Of a DNA stretch of 5,343 nucleotides, positions 1-5,229 are shown one piece after another (the first letter of the stretch is position 1; each line of letters begins with the position of its first letter). A model generated the notes under the pieces. The model saw nothing but the letters and a program-made list of their open reading frames with translations. It made no database searches and was not told the DNA's origin. A program made the position numbers and the translations under genes. The stretch is from Thermoprotei archaeon ex4572_64 (GTDB lineage Archaea; Thermoproteota; Thermoprotei; Thermoproteales; Thermocladiaceae). The DNA lies in contig NJDF01000071.1 in the NCBI GenBank assembly GCA_002254895.1, positions 608 through 5,950 on the forward strand, in the 5' to 3' direction.

Positions 1-380
1 CTGTGAATAATTATAGGCATGTTTAGTATTTTTGAAATACTTAGCCACTTAGTGAATAGAGTTTTTGCTAATCCTCTAAGAATAGGGTCTCTAAGTTTTA
101 CATAATCTATACCTACCTCACCAATACCAACAACTTCTCTAAGCCTTACTTTAAGTATTTGAAAAATATGCTCAATATCTTTTAAGTTAAGATTTGTAGG
201 TTCTAATCCAAGCGTTACGTAGATCTTGCCGTGAAACTTTTTAGCTAAGCTTAATGCTCTATCTATCTCGTTAATACTTAACGTTGATGTGATTATTACC
301 TTAACATCATTACTTAAAGCCTCATTAATAACGAGATCAACATTTGAAATTCTTGTTAAATGTGCATGCACATCTATCAT
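1..380 (-). CDS. TatD-family metal-dependent hydrolase, N-terminal part (cut by left edge)
   Basis: This open frame starts at ATG 380-378 and runs off the left edge after 126 complete codons. The translation opens MIDVHAHL, with the His5-x-His7 metal pair of the TatD TIM-barrel hydrolases. It continues to VVGIGEVGIDY with the metal-bridging Glu88, and reaches MPIIIH at the edge, where His126 matches the third ligand of the family's LPVIIH motif. TatD proteins are divalent-metal phosphoesterases, described as 3'-5' exonucleases or DNases that act in the cytoplasm; the substrate here cannot be read from sequence. The family is usually about 250-270 residues, so roughly half is visible. The ATG overlaps the stop of the upstream S16 protease in an ATGA (380-377) and no Shine-Dalgarno sequence is seen, so translation is probably coupled to the protease gene. 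One oddity is GLEP at residues 58-61, where TatD proteins commonly have G-x-HP. Assignment to the broad superfamily is secure; the exact subfamily (TatD proper or an archaeal relative) is not. Confidence 0.88.
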   Translation of the reverse strand, partial: MIDVHAHLTRISNVDLVINEALSNDVKVIITSTLSINEIDRALSLAKKFHGKIYVTLGLEPTNLNLKDIEHIFQILKVRLREVVGIGEVGIDYVKLRDPILRGLAKTLFTKWLSISKILNMPIIIH

Positions 381-2194
381 GATTTTAGTCTAGAAATCAT
401 TACTATAGGTACAATAATGCCAATAATTAAGACTATGATTGAAATTGCAAGTACTGACTTATTGAAGCTTATAACTTCAGTACTTGGAAGCTCACTCTTA
501 ATCTTAACTTCACCTGAAGTCTTATTTAAAATTGTTAGTTTTTCAAAACTACAACCTAGAGATTTCGCAATACTTAAGATTGTCATAGAGTAGTATGAAG
601 CTGTCTCGTAGAGTTCAAGAGCACTTGCAAGATTATTCTTCTCTAACCTGTAGTCACCTAGCTCAATATATGAGATTGATAGTAGAGACACTAAGCCGCA
701 CTCAACACTTTCATAAGTGTTGTATATTGCTAAATTCTTAACATGACTTAAAAACTTACTAACTACATCTTCTATAGGTAATTGTCTTCTTAGTGCAAGA
801 TTTAATTGAGTATTTATTGTAGATATTATACTTAAACTTCTACTAAGTACGTATATGTAGTTCTTCCTATCAAACTCATCTTCAAGTCTTTCAACCTCAT
901 CTTCAAGACCTGTAACGATGCCGAAAGGTGCAATTAAGGTTTTAGCGTATTGTATGGTTGACTTAGCGTACATTAAGTAAGATGCAGCTGTAGTCTTTAA
1001 CAAGTCTTCAGGAATCTCAACACCACCTCTAATACTGTAAAGAATTTCTAACCAGTCATTTAGAGTTTCAGTTCTAGCATAGGCTAAAGCTAGAGCTTTA
1101 GTACCTTCAAGGTAGTTACCTGACATGAAGTACTTCTCAGCAAGTTCTACAGCATCCTTACCTGTCAATACTCTCTCATAAATACCTATAAGAATGTCGA
1201 GATTTGAAGTTGTTGGTTTAATTTTTCTAATAATCTTCTCAACACTTGATAAGTTATTCTTAATTTCATGAATTACATCTTCAATTTCTCTAAAAGCACC
1301 ACTGAGAACTAGATTTCTAAACTTCTCTCTATAGTAGTTAATTAGTTTTTCATAAAGTAAGGTAGCTGCTACATAGTACTTACTCTTCCTAACATGCTCT
1401 TTAATCTCATTGTCAATCTCTAATCCCTTACTCAAAGCTCTCTCCCTAATCTTATTCCATAATGTCTCACTTAAGGTTAAGTACACATCATTTACATTAA
1501 GTACTTTACTTAACGTTAATTTTGGTATTGTTAGATCAGCATTTACGAAATACTTTAAAGCTTCTCTAACATCCATAACAGGAACTACTTGAACTCCAAG
1601 TCTTTCACCCTCTCTAACAATATTAACAATTCCAGTAACTCTTCTATAATACTGCTCCCCATACGGTATTAGTACTACTTTAAATCCATACTTAGCAGCT
1701 GCTCTCACCTTTTCAAGAATACCACCTACAGGACCTACAGTTCCGTCTGGCATTATCATTCCCGTCATAACTACATCATCTCTCATAGTCTTATTCATCA
1801 TTAATGCATATATGGCGCACGTAATGTATGCACTAGCTGAAGGTCCACCAATCTCTAAAACTTTAGGATCTGCAGATATGAGTATTGTGTAGTTGTTTAG
1901 TGATTTATTTGCAAGAATTGAAGCTACATAGGCAGCTATGGTTGCTGACGTTATGTAAGTTCCTTCCTGTGCTATAGGTAACGGGTTAGTACTAACATAG
2001 ACTTTACCATCACCAGGACTTATCAATGTTATATTAATATCAACTATAGTTCCCGTACCGTTCTCCATAACGGCAAGTCCATGAATGGTTGTAGTTCTCA
2101 CATGTACTTTCTCAATAATGTCTGCTGTTGAGATTAACGATACTGTAAGTAAAATACATACAGCTATTAGTGTTAGAATTTTTACTCTACTCAT
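377..2194 (-). CDS. Exported, membrane-anchored Lon-like (S16) serine protease without ATPase domain
   Basis: A 605-residue protein starting at ATG 2194. Residues about 5-23 form a hydrophobic signal peptide or signal anchor (ILTLIAVCILLTVSLIS). Residues about 30-215 resemble the Lon proteolytic domain. GGPSAS puts the catalytic Ser at 119, and PVGGILEKVRAA puts the catalytic Lys at 162. The 43-residue spacing equals that of E. coli Lon (Ser679-Lys722). No Walker motifs or AAA+ module are present, so it is not a classical Lon. Residues about 225-560 look mostly helical, perhaps TPR-like, and are unrecognised. Residues about 578-600 form a second membrane segment ending in ISRLKS, whose positive charge suggests a cytoplasmic tail. 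The inferred topology is an extracytoplasmic protease held at both ends, suited to envelope protein turnover. Archaeal S16 proteases of this stand-alone type are known; targets are not. The start is 40 bases after the previous stop, with a weak AAGGTC about 5 bases before the ATG and a possible box A further upstream. Its stop overlaps the TatD start, so the two are probably translated together. Confidence 0.9.
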   Translation of the reverse strand: MSRVKILTLIAVCILLTVSLISTADIIEKVHVRTTTIHGLAVMENGTGTIVDINITLISPGDGKVYVSTNPLPIAQEGTYITSATIAAYVASILANKSLNNYTILISADPKVLEIGGPSASAYITCAIYALMMNKTMRDDVVMTGMIMPDGTVGPVGGILEKVRAAAKYGFKVVLIPYGEQYYRRVTGIVNIVREGERLGVQVVPVMDVREALKYFVNADLTIPKLTLSKVLNVNDVYLTLSETLWNKIRERALSKGLEIDNEIKEHVRKSKYYVAATLLYEKLINYYREKFRNLVLSGAFREIEDVIHEIKNNLSSVEKIIRKIKPTTSNLDILIGIYERVLTGKDAVELAEKYFMSGNYLEGTKALALAYARTETLNDWLEILYSIRGGVEIPEDLLKTTAASYLMYAKSTIQYAKTLIAPFGIVTGLEDEVERLEDEFDRKNYIYVLSRSLSIISTINTQLNLALRRQLPIEDVVSKFLSHVKNLAIYNTYESVECGLVSLLSISYIELGDYRLEKNNLASALELYETASYYSMTILSIAKSLGCSFEKLTILNKTSGEVKIKSELPSTEVISFNKSVLAISIIVLIIGIIVPIVMISRLKS

Positions 2195-2218
2195 CTAAGA
2201 CCTTATCTAAACTTTGCA

Positions 2219-2229
2219 GTTAAATATTT
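2219..2229 (-). promoter_or_regulatory. Possible weak box A before the S16 protease gene
   Basis: On the minus strand this reads AAATATTTAAC, preceded by the purine-rich AGAAAG, which could act as a BRE. It is centred about 29-30 bases before ATG 2194, which would give a leader of only a few bases. The match is poorer than the three leaderless promoters elsewhere in the window, and AAGGTC just before the ATG offers an alternative, Shine-Dalgarno-type initiation on a longer message. Confidence 0.3.
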
Positions 2230-2234
2230 CTTTC

Positions 2235-2744
2235 TTAATATTTACAAAACTTTTCAAACCAAATCTCTACAGCATATTTAGGTATGTGAAAGATGTGGAA
2301 AGATTCATCTCTAGGTGTCCAATAACATGCAATTAAAAGACCTGAACTTAAAATTTCCTTAACAACTTCAAAGGTTGAGAATTTCCTAAAAACTTTATTG
2401 ATAATTTTATCTAGAATTAACTCATGTGCATGTATATTTCTTAGAAGTACTGTGCCTTCTCTACACAGTAGTAGTACTAGTTTCTTAGCATTTTGACTAA
2501 GCTTAACAATTCTGTTAAGTACTTCCTGTCTTAAAGTATTGATGATGTGTTTATTGTTTTCAAGTAATTCTCTAACTACTTCAACGAGATATTCACCAGT
2601 ATCTTCAGTTACCTCAAATCCTGTTAGGATTTTACCAATAATCTTCTCTAAATCTCTAATAGCTTCTAGACACTTCTTTCTAGAGCCATACTTAAGTTCA
2701 AAATTTACACAAAAACCTGAACCTCCTTGACAGAGAGACCACAT
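2235..2744 (-). CDS. Unrecognised 169-residue protein overlapping the 3' end of the uL1 gene
   Basis: I do not recognise this protein. It occupies the place where uL10 would be expected after uL1, but it does not resemble uL10. The frame opens at a TAG seven codons before ATG 2744. ATG 2744 is the only ATG, GTG or TTG codon in the whole frame, so it is the only standard start; it lies inside uL1 and gives a 40-base overlap in the -1 frame. No Shine-Dalgarno sequence precedes it. A strong GGAGGT (2726-2721) instead lies inside the overlap, with no in-frame start at a useful distance downstream. The protein is mostly helical and charged in its first two thirds (residues 15-130), with Leu/Ile/Val heptad-like spacing. 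It ends in a more aromatic segment (ACYWTPRDESFHIFHIPKY, 139-157). Six Cys (5, 12, 25, 94, 140, 167) are scattered without a clear metal motif, and there is no signal peptide or membrane segment. Codon use resembles its neighbours. The stop is 40 bases before the S16 protease start, suggesting co-transcription. The reading frame is probably a real gene, but its N-terminus is doubtful. Confidence 0.62.
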   Translation of the reverse strand: MWSLCQGGSGFCVNFELKYGSRKKCLEAIRDLEKIIGKILTGFEVTEDTGEYLVEVVRELLENNKHIINTLRQEVLNRIVKLSQNAKKLVLLLCREGTVLLRNIHAHELILDKIINKVFRKFSTFEVVKEILSSGLLIACYWTPRDESFHIFHIPKYAVEIWFEKFCKY

Positions 2745-3301
2745 GTATAGAGCGTCAAGTTTCTAGCAATTAACTTACTCTCCATAACTTCACTACCAAC
2801 TCTAGTCATAGCTTGTGGTTGATCTCTAACTCTAACTCTAACACTTCTTCTTAACTTCTCAATTACAGGTTTAACGTCAGCTGTAGGTGGCACTACTTCA
2901 GGCATTTTACCACGTGGTCCAAGTATTGGACCCATAACTCTTCCAATAAGAACCATAAGGTCTGGTGTAGCTACAAAGAAATCGTAAGTTTTTGCAAGTT
3001 TTCTAACTTCTTTCTTATTACCACTCAACTTCTCAATATCTTCCTTAGTAAGAACCGCGTCAGCACCTGCATCTCTAGCTTTAAGAATCATAGCACCACT
3101 AGCAATGACACAGACCTTACATGACTTGTTAGGTATGGGGTTAGGTAAGGGTATGGCTATGTTAATTCTATTCTCAGGCTTTTTAAGATCTAGATCTCTA
3201 AATTTAAGAATTAAATCTACAGATTGTGTAAATCTTCTCTTTTTAGCCTTATTCTTAGCTTCATCAATAGCTTTAATGATAGAGTCAATATTGTATAGCA
3301 T
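2705..3301 (-). CDS. rpl1: 50S ribosomal protein uL1 (L1), shortened form
   Basis: uL1 binds 23S rRNA in the mobile stalk that guides deacylated tRNA out of the E site. In archaea it can also repress its own operon. This 198-residue version has RRFTQSVDL (22-30) at the start of domain I, and the L1 signature GRVMGPILGPRGKMP (120-134) in domain II, followed by the RSVRVRVRDQPQ return strand (152-163). Near the end, TCGLSVK (186-192) aligns with the usual TMGPxVK, an rRNA-contacting motif, with Met replaced by Cys. From memory, crenarchaeal uL1 has about 220 residues. The missing part lies between VGSEVM (168-173) and RNLTLY (180-185), where about 20 residues carrying the AENA-type helix are normally found. 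The protein ends at TAA 2707-2705. ATG 3301 is supported by box A TTTTTAAAG 26 bases upstream, implying a leaderless mRNA separate from uL11. uL10 and the L12-type stalk protein do not follow, contrary to the common archaeal order. Confidence 0.95.
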   Translation of the reverse strand: MLYNIDSIIKAIDEAKNKAKKRRFTQSVDLILKFRDLDLKKPENRINIAIPLPNPIPNKSCKVCVIASGAMILKARDAGADAVLTKEDIEKLSGNKKEVRKLAKTYDFFVATPDLMVLIGRVMGPILGPRGKMPEVVPPTADVKPVIEKLRRSVRVRVRDQPQAMTRVGSEVMESKLIARNLTLYTCGLSVKEVQVFV

Positions 3302-3322
3302 AATCTTGACTATAAATACTTA

Positions 3323-3331
3323 CTTTAAAAA
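3323..3331 (-). promoter_or_regulatory. Box A (TATA) of a leaderless uL1 transcript
   Basis: The minus strand reads TTTTTAAAG here, centred 26 bases before ATG 3301. That is the spacing of archaeal box A to transcription start, so the message would begin at or next to the start codon. No Shine-Dalgarno sequence precedes the ATG (GTCAAGATT). The same box and spacing are seen before uL11 and the nucleotidyltransferase gene. Confidence 0.7.
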
Positions 3332-3416
3332 CATTGCGTACTTCATAGTTAAAAATTCATCATCCTCAAAGCATGATGTACTTGAGTTGTAGATCTTTAA
3401 TAATATCTTGAGAAAG

Positions 3417-3944
3417 TTATAATCTTCCCTCACTTCTCAATTTCTCCTCATATTTACTAATAATGTCGCTATGAAGTCCATTATCTATCTCTTTAATTAC
3501 TTCTCTAGGATCTTTACCGTTAATAGTAACACCAACACTTCTACAAGTACTAACTACTTGTTTAAGAGCTGCCTTAAAATTTCTACATTTAAGTTCATCC
3601 CACTTAATGTACGTTATTTCTGCAAGTTTTTCAAGATCAAGATCACCAATAATCTCATTTATAGATTTATGAGAACCTTCCTCTCTACCTATAGCTCTAA
3701 GTATAAGTTCACTAATAGCTGGAAGTTCAAGCTTAATGTCAATTTCTTTAGTGTCAAGATCAACTTCAAGTTCAACACTAACATTCTTCAAACCATAACT
3801 TGCAAGTATTTTAGTCTTCTCATTAATCACATTTACAACTTTATTAACATCAAGACCTAACTGTGAAAGTTGCTGTGAAAGCTGTTGTGGATTAGCCTTG
3901 CCTGGAATAACAGATGTACGAATAACTTTCTTACTAACACTCAT
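3417..3944 (-). CDS. rpl11: 50S ribosomal protein uL11 (L11), divergent N-terminal domain
   Basis: uL11 forms the base of the factor-binding stalk with uL10 and the GTPase-associated rRNA. Numbered from ATG 3944 it has 175 residues. An upstream in-frame TTG (3950) would add two residues, but box A lies 27 bases before ATG 3944, which favours the ATG and a leaderless mRNA. The C-terminal RNA-binding domain is typical: IGDLDLEKLAEITYIK, then the region FKAALKQVVSTCRSVGVTI followed by GKDPREVIKEIDNG. The N-terminal domain keeps GKANP and SQLGLDVNKVV. The conserved proline/glycine-rich segment between them (PPLGPxLG, or PPLAPTLS in Sulfolobus as remembered) here reads QQLSQQLS, so three prolines are replaced by Gln. 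That helix normally faces EF-G/EF-2 and the thiostrepton site. The acidic stretch VELEVDLDTKEIDIKLELP is normal in shape. The upstream neighbour is a HEPN-MNT module rather than Spt5/SecE. uL1 follows after 115 bases and has its own promoter. Confidence 0.93.
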   Translation of the reverse strand: MSVSKKVIRTSVIPGKANPQQLSQQLSQLGLDVNKVVNVINEKTKILASYGLKNVSVELEVDLDTKEIDIKLELPAISELILRAIGREEGSHKSINEIIGDLDLEKLAEITYIKWDELKCRNFKAALKQVVSTCRSVGVTINGKDPREVIKEIDNGLHSDIISKYEEKLRSEGRL

Positions 3945-3966
3945 AATCAAGACATTAATAAAATAG

Positions 3967-3975
3967 ATTTAAAAA
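3967..3975 (-). promoter_or_regulatory. Box A (TATA) of a leaderless uL11 transcript
   Basis: The minus strand reads TTTTTAAAT, centred 27 bases before ATG 3944. It is embedded in the near-palindrome GATTTTTAAATC. The spacing predicts transcription starting at or one base before the ATG, and there is no Shine-Dalgarno sequence between box and start. It also argues against the TTG at 3950 as start, since that codon would fall upstream of the predicted transcription start. Confidence 0.72.
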
Positions 3976-4174
3976 TCTAAACCAATATTCTCCAACTTCA
4001 ATACCTTCAGCATAAGCATTAGTACTAATCTAAACACTAACAAGACTAATAACTTAGCGATTCCTCTTCTAAATTTAGCATCCTCTTTATAATAATTTTA
4101 GAAATTCTTCTTTAAGATTTAAGGTCAAGAACGTTTAGTTAAGTTTTGTTTCTAATTAATCTCTTAATGACACT
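3976..4174. other. Non-coding stretch between the HEPN gene and the uL11 promoter
   Basis: This AT-rich spacer holds no tRNA-like GC-rich block and no C/D-box pair. Only very short minus-strand frames occur, for example an 11-codon frame beginning MLNLEEES, after TTATTATAAAGAGG, and a 16-codon frame beginning MLMLKVLK; neither looks like a gene. It contains a perfect 12-base palindrome ATTAGTACTAAT (4018-4029), centred on the over-represented hexamer AGTACT. No remnant of Spt5 or SecE, the usual upstream neighbours of uL11, could be recognised. Confidence 0.6.
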
Positions 4175-4603
4175 CTAACAATCAATTCCCTTATCAGTAC
4201 TTGCTTTAAAAACTTTATATGCAAGTTTTACTATGTCTAAATAAAGTTTTTCAGTAAGTATTTTCTTTACAATATCTATCTTAACTTTTGTGTATGAGTG
4301 AACTATCACATTTCTAAAACCTATAATTTTCTTTAACATTATTGCTTCTTCACTACTTAGTATTTTCAATTCTTCAAGATTTTTAGGAACATCAGAGTAT
4401 GACTTTGCATTTCTACCCATTATTGATAGTAATCTCATACTCATATCAATAAGTGCTTGTATAGATACTTGAAGTATATGAAGTACTGCATTAAGGTTAA
4501 AAAAGTCATTAACCAAGACATCAACACTTACAGTACTAACTTTCTTATCAAGTTCTGAAATATACTTTTCAATAGTTTCAAAAAGCTCTTTAATGATACT
4601 CAA
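4175..4603 (-). CDS. hepT: HEPN-domain ribonuclease toxin (HepT-like, DUF86)
   Basis: A 142-residue, mostly helical protein of the HEPN/DUF86 family. FRNVIVHSY (96-104) supplies the R-x4-H motif (Arg97, His102) of HEPN ribonucleases plus the adjacent Tyr104. In the Shewanella HepT-MntA system the R-x4-H-x-Y motif is the active site, and the Tyr is the residue modified with AMP by the partner; the spacing is fully kept here. The family acts as an RNA-cleaving toxin, usually as a dimer, in stress or phage defence. Helices span about 1-22, 27-62, 75-104 and 107-135, including the NLNAVLHILQVSIQALIDM segment typical of DUF86. The start is TTG 4603-4601. It is supported by GGTGA (4615-4611) seven bases upstream, which overlaps the last codons of the nucleotidyltransferase gene, and by the absence of any nearby ATG. 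Only 3 bases separate the two genes, so they form one operon, antitoxin first. Catalytic residues are intact, so the toxin is probably functional. The RNA target is unknown. Confidence 0.88.
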   Translation of the reverse strand: MSIIKELFETIEKYISELDKKVSTVSVDVLVNDFFNLNAVLHILQVSIQALIDMSMRLLSIMGRNAKSYSDVPKNLEELKILSSEEAIMLKKIIGFRNVIVHSYTKVKIDIVKKILTEKLYLDIVKLAYKVFKASTDKGIDC

Positions 4604-4606
4604 GAC

Positions 4607-5065
4607 CTACTCACCAATAAGTTTCTTTACTCTTTCCATAATAATACCAATAATTCCTAACTTTCTAACACTTATTTCATAATCATTACAAATACCTACA
4701 AGTCTTACATAATCATTTAAGTAATTATTTAAGTCATGAATGTATAGTAATTTTCCTGAACCATAAATTTCAAGAATAAGTGTACATGAGATTTCTTCAT
4801 CATTAAGTACTGTAATATCTATCTTACTTTCAGGAATCTCTAAATAACTAGCTAAATCAGTAAGTAAATTAACATATTCATCAAACAATTCATCAATATC
4901 TTTAATATTTCTAAACTTGATAGCAATATCTACATCACTATCAATTCTAAAAATCTTATCATTAAGTATTGAACCAAAAAGAATAACATATTCAACATCA
5001 TATCTTAACCATTCAAAATTTCTTAACTTTTCAAGAATTTGTTTACGATAATTTTCAAGATTCAC
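4607..5065 (-). CDS. mntA: Minimal nucleotidyltransferase antitoxin (MntA-like, MNT domain)
   Basis: A 152-residue protein of the DNA polymerase beta nucleotidyltransferase fold in its minimal (MNT) form. LFGS (29-32) is the glycine-serine loop, and DSDVDIAI (42-49) carries the metal-binding carboxylates Asp44 and Asp46. KIDITVL (81-87) supplies the third, Asp83. The interval between GS and DVD is 11 residues, one longer than the common GSx10DxD, so Asp42/Asp44 could alternatively be read as the pair. In characterised HEPN-MNT systems this enzyme transfers AMP from ATP to the Tyr next to the HEPN active site, neutralising the toxin; the role here is inferred from that pairing. The start is GTG 5065, supported by CTTTATAAAG about 26 bases upstream and no Shine-Dalgarno sequence, pointing to a leaderless mRNA. 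The C-terminal helices (115-150) end in ERVKKLIGE, whose codons also hold the ribosome binding site of the HEPN gene. All catalytic positions are present. Confidence 0.88.
   Translation of the reverse strand: MNLENYRKQILEKLRNFEWLRYDVEYVILFGSILNDKIFRIDSDVDIAIKFRNIKDIDELFDEYVNLLTDLASYLEIPESKIDITVLNDEEISCTLILEIYGSGKLLYIHDLNNYLNDYVRLVGICNDYEISVRKLGIIGIIMERVKKLIGE
4611..4615 (-). promoter_or_regulatory. Ribosome binding site deciding the TTG start of hepT
   Basis: The minus strand reads GGTGA, complementary to the archaeal 16S rRNA 3' tail, seven bases before TTG 4603. It lies in the last sense codons of the nucleotidyltransferase gene (GGT GAG TAG), so the toxin is read right after the antitoxin. 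This fits the archaeal pattern of leaderless first genes and Shine-Dalgarno use for internal genes. Confidence 0.65.
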
Positions 5066-5086
5066 AATCTTTCTAACACGTATTAT

Positions 5087-5096
5087 CTTTATAAAG
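5087..5096 (-). promoter_or_regulatory. Box A (TATA) of the mntA-hepT operon
   Basis: CTTTATAAAG, a perfect palindrome, is centred about 26.5 bases before GTG 5065, giving a predicted transcription start at the start codon. Because the box is symmetric it could in principle also serve the opposite strand, but no gene starts about 26 bases to its right on the plus strand. Confidence 0.7.
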
Positions 5097-5103
5097 ACTT
5101 ATA

Positions 5104-5229
5104 TTAAGTTTCAACTTCGCAAATATACTTAATATTAATAATAATATGACGTGTATTTCCTTTGGTATCTACTTTTCTTACCATAAACATTACTAGATTG
5201 CTAAAACTAGAAACTTTAACAATACTCAT
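5104..5229 (-). CDS. Possible 41-residue small protein
   Basis: A minus-strand frame of 41 codons from ATG 5229, beginning MSIVKVSSFSNLVMFM and ending ICEVET before TAA 5106-5104. A run of G-rich doublets (GGAAGGAAAGGT) lies directly before the ATG and could help ribosome binding, but it is not a clean Shine-Dalgarno sequence. No box A is seen at the usual distance. The product would be basic in the middle (RKVDTKGNTRH) with a beta-like end, and I recognise no family. Its stop is 39 bases before the mntA start codon and overlaps nothing else. In DNA this AT-rich a frame of this length can arise by chance, so it is only a candidate. Confidence 0.25.
   Translation of the reverse strand: MSIVKVSSFSNLVMFMVRKVDTKGNTRHIIINIKYICEVET

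Noticed and set aside
2705..2744. Idea that uL1 is frameshifted and really ends in the overlapping frame
   Set aside because: TCGLSVK near the end matches the normal TMGPxVK end of uL1, so the protein ends naturally. The shortness is explained by an internal gap, although slippage into the next frame remains formally possible.
3357..3363. C-box-like ATGATGA on the minus strand between uL11 and uL1, suggesting a C/D-box guide RNA
   Set aside because: No CTGA D box follows within a plausible distance, and the stretch beyond it is the uL1 promoter.
3471..3860. Long plus-strand open frame opposite uL11
   Set aside because: It is rich in Asn, Thr, Phe and Ser, as expected from the complement of an AT-rich gene, and it lies entirely under a clear uL11.
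3951..4174. Search for a tRNA, Spt5 or SecE remnant upstream of uL11
   Set aside because: There is no GC-rich cloverleaf, and only 11- and 16-codon frames without recognisable similarity.
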